NCBI GenBank assembly: GCA_016928525.1
Contig: JAFGKO010000293.1
Location: 1 to 21,407 of the forward strand
Direction of reading: 5' to 3'
DNA from: Anaerolineales bacterium
Lineage (GTDB): Bacteria; Chloroflexota; Anaerolineae; Anaerolineales; Villigracilaceae
DNA: 21,407 nucleotides
In this document: piece after piece, positions 1 through 6,492 of the stretch
How the letters are laid out: every line of letters begins with the position of its first letter
Position numbering within the stretch: position 1 is the first letter of the stretch
The notes under the pieces: model-generated
What the model was told of the DNA's origin: nothing
What the model saw: only the letters and a program-made list of their open reading frames with translations
Database searches by the model: none
Program-made: the position numbers and the translations under genes

Positions 1-692
1 GCTTTGGGTGATGGAAGTTGATCCACTGTCTTGTCAAACCAGCCGGCAAGTTCCAACCACCAGGTAATGTCTTTGCCACGATAGCGGCGAGGCATGCGGG
101 GTGAACTGCTCACAGAGAGATAAACCACCCGTCCACTCCGATACAGTTCTTCAGCAATCTGGCAGCCGGATTGTGCCGACCCGACGACAAGCGCCGCACC
201 AGCAGGCAGCGCCTCTGGATTTCGATATTCGCTGGAATGAAGTTGGTGGATCTCCGCCGGCAGGTTGGCGCTGACTGCCGGTATCCTGGGTTGCTGGTGC
301 AAGCCCGTTGCGATCACCACGTTGGCAGCTTCGAATTCCCCCTCGTCTGTGCTCACCCGGTATCCAGCTTCAATGGGTTCGACCGAAGTCACCCGGATTC
401 CGTATCTAACTGGCAACTCGAACCGCTCGATGTACGTCTCAAAGTAGGTCACAATCTCATCCCGAGGCATGAAACCGTCCGGGTCATTGCCCTGATACTC
501 CGCTCCCGGCAGACGGGTCATCCAGTTGGGCGTGTTCAGGGTAAATGAGTCCCAGCGATTGCGCCAGACCTGCGCGCACTGATCCGCCTGCTCCAGGATA
601 ATGTGTTCGCGGCCTTGCCGTTTCAAGTAGTAGCTGGTGGAGAGCCCCCCCTGGCCGCCGCCGATGACGATAGTGTCTACGTGTGTAGTCAT
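1..692 (-). CDS. FAD-dependent monooxygenase, CzcO/FMO-like (3' end truncated by window)
   Basis: This is the N-terminal 230 residues of a flavoprotein that runs off the left edge. The first Rossmann fingerprint is VIGGGQGGLS at residues 9-18 (FAD binding). A second, LVVGSAQSG at about 168-176, fits NADPH binding. Between them lie the family's WRNRWDSFTLNTPNW block (residues 43-57) and an ATG motif near 128-130, followed by HSSEYRNP (152-159), a degenerate form of the FMO/BVMO fingerprint. Members oxygenate soft nucleophiles or carbonyls, but the substrate cannot be read from sequence. The ATG at 692 is chosen because the protein begins directly with the dinucleotide-binding strand and because it overlaps the stop of a tiny upstream ORF as ATGA. 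There is only a weak SD (ACAGG), so translation may be coupled. The neighbours upstream encode an ABM-like protein and an SRPBCC protein. Family assignment is firm; function is open. Confidence 0.88.
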   Translation of the reverse strand, partial: MTTHVDTIVIGGGQGGLSTSYYLKRQGREHIILEQADQCAQVWRNRWDSFTLNTPNWMTRLPGAEYQGNDPDGFMPRDEIVTYFETYIERFELPVRYGIRVTSVEPIEAGYRVSTDEGEFEAANVVIATGLHQQPRIPAVSANLPAEIHQLHSSEYRNPEALPAGAALVVGSAQSGCQIAEELYRSGRVVYLSVSSSPRMPRRYRGKDITWWLELAGWFDKTVDQLPSPK

Positions 693-760
693 GTTGTCTG
701 CCTGTCCAGGGCGATTACGCCCTGAATAACTTGGATGCGATCTTCTTGCATTTTCATCAT
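689..760 (-). CDS. Possible 23-residue micro-ORF coupled to the monooxygenase gene
   Basis: The reading frame starts with two adjacent ATG codons (760 and 757) and a third at 751, and encodes a short polar peptide beginning MMKMQEDRIQ. Its TGA stop overlaps the monooxygenase ATG as ATGA (689-692), and its own ATG overlaps the stop of the preceding small ORF in the same way (757-760). No good Shine-Dalgarno sequence is visible for it, so if translated it would depend on termination-reinitiation. It may instead be the frameshifted tail of the preceding small ORF. No family is recognised. Confidence 0.3.
   Translation of the reverse strand: MMKMQEDRIQVIQGVIALDRQTT
707..724 (-). promoter_or_regulatory. 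Small hairpin just upstream of the monooxygenase start
   Basis: This is a perfect inverted repeat, CAGGGCG-N4-CGCCCTG, ending 15 nt before the monooxygenase ATG. In the transcript it would sit where the ribosome loads and could mask or space the start site. It lies within the micro-ORF. It is an RNA structure prediction from sequence only. Confidence 0.4.
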
Positions 761-873
761 GTTTTCACTTTCATACTGCTGGTTGCGTCCATGATCAGGT
801 CAATGACCGTCCCACTGTCACTCCGGATCTGGATGAGGAAGGTGTCGGGACGCGCACCCCGATATCGTTCCAT
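757..873 (-). CDS. Possible 38-residue ORF between ABM-like and monooxygenase genes
   Basis: The ORF begins MERYRGARPDTFLIQIRSD and ends in TSSMKVKT. Its composition, with alternating hydrophobic residues in the FLIQIRSDSGTVIDLIMD stretch, resembles a real beta-strand-rich peptide. It is in the same frame as the upstream ABM-like gene and is separated from that gene's TAA by 23 open sense codons, so it could also be the far end of an older, longer protein. There is no SD before the ATG. The stop overlaps the next micro-ORF start (ATGA). I do not recognise a family. It could be a genuine small protein, a decayed gene remnant, or chance. Confidence 0.35.
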   Translation of the reverse strand: MERYRGARPDTFLIQIRSDSGTVIDLIMDATSSMKVKT

Positions 874-942
874 GTGCTTTAAGCGATCACTAACAGATTG
901 CCCTGGCAGAAAAACTCGCCGCTTGTTATGCGGTAAGTGAGA

Positions 943-1326
943 TTACTCAATGCCTGGAAGTCGGCTAAAGCCGACGAATCGAGGCGTTACGGAAATGACA
1001 GCCCCCTGGGAGGAGAGTCGTCGCATCCCTTCCATGACAGCCTCGCTTGGCTGGCCGTAGATATCGACACGCGTGGTTGTGATGTACTGCATCACATCGC
1101 GCATGTATGGGTCGGCGAGTTGCCAATGAGTCAGGATTGATTCTGAGTCTCGATGTACCTGGATTCCGTATGCACGCATCTCGTTCTCAGCGATGCAGAT
1201 CTCTGCCATAAGCTGAGGACCGTTGGCCTCGATGAAATCCGTTGACTTTCGAACCGCCTCTTTGAACTTCTCGATGGCGCCGTTCTCGATCTGAAAGGTT
1301 GTGATAAAGACTATGGGTACAGACAT
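943..1326 (-). CDS. ABM-like dimeric alpha/beta-barrel protein (hypothetical)
   Basis: The protein has 127 residues. It opens with a strand-like segment, VPIVFITTFQIENG, followed by an amphipathic helix (KFKEAVRKSTDFIE), the usual start of antibiotic-biosynthesis-monooxygenase or related ferredoxin-like barrels. A later HRDSESILTHWQLADPYM stretch matches the way such domains close their sheet (around residues 57-75). The fold call rests on this pattern rather than on catalytic residues, and the function is unknown. The ATG at 1326 has an excellent SD (AAGGAG, 6 nt before the start). It is followed in the same direction by two tiny ORFs and the monooxygenase, and preceded by the SRPBCC gene 85 bp away, suggesting one transcript for small-molecule oxidation or defence. 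Alternative: a DUF of the same fold. Confidence 0.65.
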   Translation of the reverse strand: MSVPIVFITTFQIENGAIEKFKEAVRKSTDFIEANGPQLMAEICIAENEMRAYGIQVHRDSESILTHWQLADPYMRDVMQYITTTRVDIYGQPSEAVMEGMRRLSSQGAVISVTPRFVGFSRLPGIE

Positions 1327-1411
1327 TTTTTCTCCTTACTCACTGGCATTTTAAATCTAACCGGTTGAACCCGTGTCCGCATAACGGTTTGGGGTACTGG
1401 CGTTGGGGCGG

Positions 1412-1852
1412 TTACTCGGAACCTGCCTCCAGCAGAAGCTTCAAGGCTTCCAGATTGGTTACAAATTGACTTTCAAGTTGTTTCTTGACCATTCCTTCCG
1501 CCAGCTTGAAAAATCCGCCTGCTTCGACCTGCCCGCCCATGGTCATTTTTGTGCCATTCCCTTCTGTTTCAAATTTCATATCCCCTTCCACCGGAACCGG
1601 ACCACTAACCACCTTGAAGCCGTACCGATTAGGTGGATCCCAGACAGTGATTTGCGAAGTGCTTTCAATATCACGGCCCAGAAAGCGGGAGACACTGCGT
1701 TGCGTTGATCCAACGCCATGTTGTTCTTCCGATGTCCATTCCACGGATATGAAATTACTCTGCCATTTATGAATGTTGGCAGGGTCGGATGCAAAATCAA
1801 AGACTTCCTGCTGCGGACGGTTGATGAATATTGCCTTTTCGATCGTAAACAT
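1412..1852 (-). CDS. SRPBCC / polyketide cyclase-like protein
   Basis: The product is 146 residues and fits the START/SRPBCC helix-grip fold. It begins MFTIEKAIFINRPQQEVFDF, the typical first strand followed by 'RPxxEVFDFxxDPxNxxKW' (residues 11-30). It ends with a long helix, FFKLAEGMVKKQLESQFVTNLEALKLLLE, as in polyketide_cyc2 proteins. These bind hydrophobic small ligands in a cavity, and the ligand cannot be inferred. The ATG at 1852 is preferred over an ATG at 1972. It has a clear AAAGGAG SD 7-9 nt away and starts at the conserved fold, while the longer version would read through the terminator hairpin. The next gene downstream is ABM-like, then the monooxygenase. Confidence 0.8.
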   Translation of the reverse strand: MFTIEKAIFINRPQQEVFDFASDPANIHKWQSNFISVEWTSEEQHGVGSTQRSVSRFLGRDIESTSQITVWDPPNRYGFKVVSGPVPVEGDMKFETEGNGTKMTMGGQVEAGGFFKLAEGMVKKQLESQFVTNLEALKLLLEAGSE

Positions 1853-1889
1853 TGTATGTTCTCCTTTGGCTATCAAATAGGGTGATCCA

Positions 1890-1943
1890 AGATATTGAGT
1901 GTCAAATAGTTTGGAAATAAATCTAAAGGGGAGCGCCATTTGA
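1890..1943 (+). pseudogene. Stranded copy of the start region of the SARP/AAA regulator gene
   Basis: Positions 1890-1921 match 2869-2900 in 30 of 32 bases in the same orientation. The second copy is the ribosome-binding/start region of the large regulator at 2878. Read from the equivalent GTG (1899), this copy encodes a 14-residue peptide similar to the regulator's first residues (VSNSLEINLKG against MSDGLEIKLLG), then stops at TGA 1941-1943. The SD (GGAG before 2878) is not preserved here. It looks like the 5' stub of a lost or moved regulator gene. A shared protein-binding site is the alternative. Confidence 0.5.
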
Positions 1944-1957
1944 TGCTGGCGCTCCCC
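1915..1957 (-). terminator. Rho-independent terminator after the repeat-protein gene
   Basis: There is a perfect 11-bp stem, GGGGAGCGCCA (1928-1938) against TGGCGCTCCCC (1947-1957), with an 8-nt loop. On the minus strand it is followed by TTTAGATTTATTT. It lies about 70 bp beyond the stop of the repeat-protein gene (2027-2620) and upstream of the SRPBCC gene, so it should separate the two transcription units. Confidence 0.8.
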
Positions 1958-1962
1958 TCCAT

Positions 1963-1995
1963 GGGCATCCACCGGAGGAGGGGATAGGGATGCCC
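1963..1995 (-). other. Second inverted repeat preceding the terminator
   Basis: GGGCATCC (1963-1970) pairs with GGATGCCC (1988-1995) around a 17-nt purine-rich loop. It stands immediately before the strong terminator in the minus-strand transcript and may stabilise the RNA 3' end. No U-tract follows it, so it is probably not a terminator alone. Confidence 0.4.
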
Positions 1996-2026
1996 AAGAA
2001 TGTTGGAACTACGGGGTGTACGTCTA

Positions 2027-2620
2027 TTACCGTCCTGGCGGGCCATACTGTATTGCGGAATCCTGTGCTGCAGTCTGTTCACTCTGGTGATAGATATCCA
2101 GGCCATCCTGAATTGCCGCAAACGTTCCTCGCTCACTGAGATAGTATTGGGCCAGGCTGTTCTGAATTACCACAGGCGCTGACCATTCACTTTGATGGTA
2201 GATAGCCAGACCTGCCGCGCTACCAGTGATGGGAATCATAGCCGTTTCATTGAGATGGGAAAAATCCGGTCTGGGTGGCCAGCTTAAATTTACTGCGGCA
2301 GATGTCTGCCCGGCATAGAACTTTGCCATCGCTTCCCATCGGTAGGCCGAGACGTCGGCGGCGCTCAGGGTGGTCAAATTCGCTCCGGTAACGGGAATCT
2401 GTGCTCCTTGTGCGGCGTAGAACTTTGCCATCGCATCCCAGCGGTAGGCCGAGATGTCGGCAGCGCTCAGGGTGGTTAAATTCTGCGTGGCGGGCTGTCC
2501 GGCGGATATCGTGGGCAAGACCCCGGACGTATAAACCACGATTGCCGATACCAATACAAGAATCGCAACGGCAACCAGCAAATATTGATTCTGAAGTTTG
2601 GTCCTGGAAGTAGATAACAT
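2027..2620 (-). CDS. Membrane-anchored protein with internal short repeats (YHQSE-type)
   Basis: The protein has 197 residues. After a short basic N-terminus, one hydrophobic segment (about residues 13-32) should anchor it in the membrane with the rest outside. The exterior part is made of repeats. A roughly 25-residue unit, NLTTLSAADxSAYRW followed by xAMAKFYA, occurs at 47-72 and 81-106. IPVTGA and IPITGS occur at 75-80 and 129-134. A tyrosine motif recurs at about 141 (IYHQSEW), 160 (YYLSERG) and 177 (IYHQSEQ), roughly every 17-19 residues. I recall similar YHxSE repeats in Chloroflexota hypothetical proteins but know of no assigned function. The start has a strong AAGGAG SD 8 nt upstream. 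The gene is divergent from the large regulator at 2878 and has its own terminator. Confidence 0.75.
   Translation of the reverse strand: MLSTSRTKLQNQYLLVAVAILVLVSAIVVYTSGVLPTISAGQPATQNLTTLSAADISAYRWDAMAKFYAAQGAQIPVTGANLTTLSAADVSAYRWEAMAKFYAGQTSAAVNLSWPPRPDFSHLNETAMIPITGSAAGLAIYHQSEWSAPVVIQNSLAQYYLSERGTFAAIQDGLDIYHQSEQTAAQDSAIQYGPPGR
2312..2483 (-). repeat. In-gene tandem duplication, two 70-bp copies 102 bp apart
   Basis: Positions 2312-2381 and 2414-2483 are near-identical direct repeats. Their 102-bp offset is an exact multiple of three (34 codons), so the duplication keeps frame and yields the doubled SAYRW/AMAKFYA unit. The few differences are scattered single bases, consistent with a fairly recent duplication within the gene. 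Confidence 0.85.
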
Positions 2621-2740
2621 GATTTAATTCTCCTTATAGAAATTAGATGAACGGTTTGGATGCGCATTCAGGTATTCCTGTCCGCGCGTCGTTGCCAAAG
2701 AATGGTACTGAACTGATCGAGCAAGGTCGGATTTTTGTCT

Positions 2741-2762
2741 TATAATGTTGAAGAAATTCAAC
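2741..2762 (+). promoter_or_regulatory. Consensus -10 box with an inverted repeat at the predicted start site
   Basis: TATAAT at 2741-2746 is a perfect -10 hexamer for the plus strand, but no good -35 box is 17 bp upstream. It is directly followed by the inverted repeat GTTGAA-GAAA-TTCAAC (2747-2762), which would cover the transcription start and could be an operator. A transcript from here would give the regulator at 2878 a leader of about 125 nt. The promoter call rests on one hexamer only. Confidence 0.4.
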
Positions 2763-2830
2763 TCCTGCGGAAAGAAATTTGATCTGCTCACCATATTGGA
2801 CAATTACGATGATGTCAGTCTACATTACGG

Positions 2831-2849
2831 GCGTGACAGGAGCGTGACA
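2831..2849. promoter_or_regulatory. Direct repeat GCGTGACA x2 with 11-bp period
   Basis: Two perfect GCGTGACA copies (2831-2838 and 2842-2849) lie one DNA-helix turn apart, 28 bp before the GTG of the SARP-type regulator. SARP proteins are known to bind short direct repeats of this period, so autoregulation or control of the divergent repeat-protein gene is plausible. Read on the minus strand, the repeats stand 8 bp before a partial -10 (TAGACT, 2817-2822). The rest of the 2621-2877 intergenic space shows nothing else clear. Confidence 0.45.
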
Positions 2850-2877
2850 AGAAACCAGGGGCGATCGGAGATATTGA

Positions 2878-5800
2878 GTGTCAGATGGTTTGGAAATAAA
2901 GCTTCTGGGTCCGCCCGAGGTGTTCTATAGTGGTCAGCCGGTAAAATTCGCCGCCCGTAAGGCGTTGGCTTTGTTCGTTTACTTGCTTGTCGAAAGCGGG
3001 ACGCATCCGCGCGAAAAACTTCAGGCCATCTTCTGGCCTGAGAGCGAGACCCACCTGGCGCAGTCCGCTTTGCGCTCCACGCTGGCGCGCATCAAGGATG
3101 CATTGCGGGGAGTGGACGAACCTCTGCGTATCGAGGGCGATCAGGTAGCATTAAACAATTCATGTGTTTCCACACTGGACCTGGACTTGGTCAAGCGACT
3201 GGCGACAGATACCCAATCGGCACAGATTGCGCCGCCTACACTTGCCCTGTTGCAGAACGCGGTGGATTCCGTGCGCGGGCCATTCCTCGAAGCCTTCTCC
3301 CTGCCTGACGCACCCGCTTTCAACGATTGGATAATCATTCAGCGCAACGCCTGGGGGGGACGCCTGAACCTCATCCATGAGCGTTTATCGAACCATCAAC
3401 TCGAAACCCATCTCATCGGACCCGCTATCGAGACGGTCAACCGCTGGCTCATTCTGGATCGACTGAACGAAGGTGCCTACCGTCGCTTGATGCGCCTGCA
3501 TTTCCTCAACGGTGACCGCTCGGCGGCCCTGCAAACCTATGAAACCTGCCGCGACCTGTTGGCGCAAGAACTGGGCGTCGAACCATCCTCCGAAACCGAA
3601 GAAATGCTGGCATACATCCATTCGGCGCAGATCCCCGCCCCAGATTTAGCTGTCCAAGCCGAGGCTCGGGACGACCGTCTTTCTATCCCGTTCGTAGGCC
3701 GCTCCGAGGAATATCAGGCCCTGGTAGGAGCTTTTCGCCGGGCCAGGCAAGGAATTCCGCAAATTGCAGTCATATCAGGCGAATCAGGCATGGGCAAAAC
3801 CCGCCTGGCGGATGAATTCCTGAACTGGGCAGGCACAGAGAAAGCCGATATCCTGCGTGGGCGCGCTTACGAGACCAGCGGCGGCCTGCCCTACCAACCC
3901 GTCATCGACGCCTTGCGCGAGCGGCTGGAACGCGAGAACGCCCCTGAAGACTTACTCGATGACACCTGGCTGGTGATTCTCACCCGTATCCTGCCCGAAC
4001 TGCGCGAGCGCTACCCGGACCTGCCAGCCGTCTCAGTCGACGAAGCCACTGCCCGCTCGCGGTTGTTCGAAGCGATTGCCCGTCTCGGAGCATCCCTATC
4101 TGCCCGAAGTCCGCTTATCCTGCTGGTGGATGATTTGCAATGGGCTGATGCGGGCACACTGGAGTTGCTCCACTACCTGGCCCGCAGTTGGCGCACCAGC
4201 CATAGCCCAATCCTGCTCTTGATCCTGATGCGAGATGAAGCGCTCTCGCACGGATCTGCTCTGCGCGACTGGATGAGCGGCCTGACGCGCGACCTCCCTG
4301 TAACCCGCCTCTCTCTGCCGCCCGTGCAGGCTTCCGCTATGGAAGAATTGATTCAATCCCTGACAGGTGAACATGCAGCGGGTGCTGCCGACTTATCTGC
4401 CTGGTTGACAGCTGAAACGAACGGCCAGCCTTTTTTCGTGATCGAGACCCTCTCAGCGTTGGATGATTACGGCGCGTTAGTTTGGGGGGATGAAGAAACA
4501 CCATCCCCCATTCTGGACGCGGTGGCGACCTTGACCAATTTGAAATCCATGGATTCTCAGTCACTGGCGCCTACAATCCACGATGTTGTTCTGTCGCGCC
4601 TTGAGTGGTTGAGCCAACCAGCCTCGGCTGTGCTGGCCGCAGCCGCAGTGATTGGCCGCGACTGCAGCTTTGCGCGCCTGCACCAGGTGGCCGGGACTGA
4701 CGAACAAAGTAGCCTGGATGCCCTGGACGAGTTGTTGTCTGCCCGCCTGATGTCGGAAGCCCGCAACGCAGCCCGGCCTTATATCATCTCCCATGACCGT
4801 ATCCGCGAAGTCGTTTACGCCCAGATCAGCGCAGCGCGCCGCGAAGTTTTTCACCGGCGGGCCTTGAATGCGTTGGCCGAAGCAAAAGCTCCACCTGCAG
4901 AACTGGCGCATCACGCTTTATCAGCGCAGGAATGGCAATTCGCTTTTCAGCACAGCTTGAGAGCAGGGGATGAAGCAATGCGTCTCTATGCAATGGTGGG
5001 CGCCGTCCATCATTATGAGACTGCCCGTTCGCTACTCAATGAGAGTAAAGCGATTGTGGATACGACTACCTGTCAGCATCTTTATGCCCAGCTGGGACAG
5101 GCTTACGAATTGGAATTTCATCACCGCGAGGCGTTGACCATTTACGAGGAAATGCAGGCGCAGGCCTCTGCACGCGACAGCCGCGAAATGGAACTGGCTT
5201 CGCTGGTGGCGCGCTTCGTCGTACTCCCCGTGCATTACGACACACAGGATGTGGAACAGGCGAGAGTTCTAGCACAGGAGGCTGTCCCTCTGGCCTATAT
5301 GCTCGAGGATCTGGAGGCGCAGGCGCAAATCGAACTGAGTCTTGCCCGGATGTACAAATTCGGTGACAGGCTGATCGAGCCGGCCATTGCCCACTTCCGC
5401 GCCGTAGAAAAACTGGCAGGCAAGGCTGGTTTGCGTGAGCAGTTGGCCTGGGCCAAGTTGGAACTTGGCGTGGCGTTCATATTCCTCGGTCAGCTCGAGC
5501 AGGCCGAGTCGATCTTGACCGAATCGATGGAGATCTTCCGCGAACTAGACCAGTATCCGAGAGTGCTGAGTTGTTTGCATAATCTGGCGATCATCCAGAT
5601 GGAAATCGGGAAGTTTGCCGCCGCGCTAGATTTGCTGGACGAAGCCTACCGGGCGAACAAAGCGCTTGGCAGTCCCACCTCGATCTATGCCCTGGCTACC
5701 ACGCATAACGCGATCCATATCGTACGGGGCGAATATGACCGGACCTTCGAGGCCTTAACCCCCTCGCTAGAGCTGGAGGAATCCCAGATCTTATCCGGGC

Positions 5801-6477
5801 TGTGGATCGATATCTTTCAACAGTTGGCCTGGTGCTACTATGACCTGGGGGCTTACGAGCTAGGAATCGACCACTGTCAAAAAGCGATCAGCCATCATCG
5901 TTATATCAATTCCACAGGGCGCGCGCCTGCATTCGCCGTACTGGCTCTCTTGCAAATACGCTGTGGGAATTTGAACGAGGCTGAAGAAGCCGTGAGGCAA
6001 GGTTGGGAGAATTTCGATCTTGAATGGCAGACTTATTCAGGCTGGTGGGAAACCCATTCCATTCTAGAGGCAGAAGCGGAGTTGGCGCTGGCGCAAGGCG
6101 AATCGACTCGGGCGGCGCGTTGCATCGAACAGCTGCTGGGGAAATATGACGAACTGAAGCTGCACCATTTCAAGCCAGGCATCTTATATCTCAAGTCCAG
6201 AGTGGCGCTGGTTGCAGGAAATAAAGAAGAGGCTTATCAAACGCTTTCTGATGCGCTGGCACTGTCCGATGAAATGGGCGCACACCGTGAAGTTTGGGCA
6301 ATGTGTTGGGCGCTGAGTGAGCTAGAAGCAGAATGGGGGAATAAAACGGTCGCAAGCAAATTGATAGAGCGGGCATGCAATGAAGTACAGTTTATCGCCG
6401 AGCACGCTGGCACACCCAAACTGCGTGAGATTTTCCTGTCACGACCAGATGTGCAATTGATTGTGGGAGCAATTTAA
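2878..6477 (+). CDS. SARP/AfsR-like transcriptional regulator: wHTH-BTAD-AAA ATPase-TPR
   Basis: The protein has 1199 residues. Residues 1-90 form an OmpR-like winged helix (LEIKLLGPPEVFYSGQPV, then RKALALFVYLL and FWPESE). The BTAD domain spans about 97-248, with the usual NRWLILDRLNEGAYRRLMRL and ELGVEPSSET endings. An AAA ATPase follows from FVGRSEE (272), with Walker A GESGMGKT (301-308) and Walker B LILLVDD (413-419). About 550 residues of TPR-like helical repeats complete it. This is the AfsR-type signal-integrating activator layout. The N-terminal module binds DNA direct repeats, and the ATPase/TPR part is thought to sense a ligand or partner. The GTG start is supported by GGAG 7 nt upstream and by domain start. 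Its 3' end converges on the nitrilase gene with a 15-bp gap. The nearest candidate targets are the peptide-importer operon and the divergent repeat-protein gene. Confidence 0.9.
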   Translation: MSDGLEIKLLGPPEVFYSGQPVKFAARKALALFVYLLVESGTHPREKLQAIFWPESETHLAQSALRSTLARIKDALRGVDEPLRIEGDQVALNNSCVSTLDLDLVKRLATDTQSAQIAPPTLALLQNAVDSVRGPFLEAFSLPDAPAFNDWIIIQRNAWGGRLNLIHERLSNHQLETHLIGPAIETVNRWLILDRLNEGAYRRLMRLHFLNGDRSAALQTYETCRDLLAQELGVEPSSETEEMLAYIHSAQIPAPDLAVQAEARDDRLSIPFVGRSEEYQALVGAFRRARQGIPQIAVISGESGMGKTRLADEFLNWAGTEKADILRGRAYETSGGLPYQPVIDALRERLERENAPEDLLDDTWLVILTRILPELRERYPDLPAVSVDEATARSRLFEAIARLGASLSARSPLILLVDDLQWADAGTLELLHYLARSWRTSHSPILLLILMRDEALSHGSALRDWMSGLTRDLPVTRLSLPPVQASAMEELIQSLTGEHAAGAADLSAWLTAETNGQPFFVIETLSALDDYGALVWGDEETPSPILDAVATLTNLKSMDSQSLAPTIHDVVLSRLEWLSQPASAVLAAAAVIGRDCSFARLHQVAGTDEQSSLDALDELLSARLMSEARNAARPYIISHDRIREVVYAQISAARREVFHRRALNALAEAKAPPAELAHHALSAQEWQFAFQHSLRAGDEAMRLYAMVGAVHHYETARSLLNESKAIVDTTTCQHLYAQLGQAYELEFHHREALTIYEEMQAQASARDSREMELASLVARFVVLPVHYDTQDVEQARVLAQEAVPLAYMLEDLEAQAQIELSLARMYKFGDRLIEPAIAHFRAVEKLAGKAGLREQLAWAKLELGVAFIFLGQLEQAESILTESMEIFRELDQYPRVLSCLHNLAIIQMEIGKFAAALDLLDEAYRANKALGSPTSIYALATTHNAIHIVRGEYDRTFEALTPSLELEESQILSGLWIDIFQQLAWCYYDLGAYELGIDHCQKAISHHRYINSTGRAPAFAVLALLQIRCGNLNEAEEAVRQGWENFDLEWQTYSGWWETHSILEAEAELALAQGESTRAARCIEQLLGKYDELKLHHFKPGILYLKSRVALVAGNKEEAYQTLSDALALSDEMGAHREVWAMCWALSELEAEWGNKTVASKLIERACNEVQFIAEHAGTPKLREIFLSRPDVQLIVGAI

Positions 6478-6492
6478 TTTTCCCCTTACCAA

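Noticed and set aside
171..548. 125-codon plus-strand ORF
   Set aside because: It is antisense to the monooxygenase, whose minus-strand frame has two clear nucleotide-binding motifs and stays open to the window edge.
731..1140. Plus-strand ORFs of 67-69 codons near the ABM-like gene
   Set aside because: They are antisense to the ABM-like gene and the small ORF chain, and have no SD or recognised motif.
1853..1972. Upstream ATG at 1972 for the SRPBCC gene, adding 40 residues
   Set aside because: The extension reads through the terminator stem and the 32-bp repeat, lacks family similarity, and the ATG at 1852 has a strong SD.
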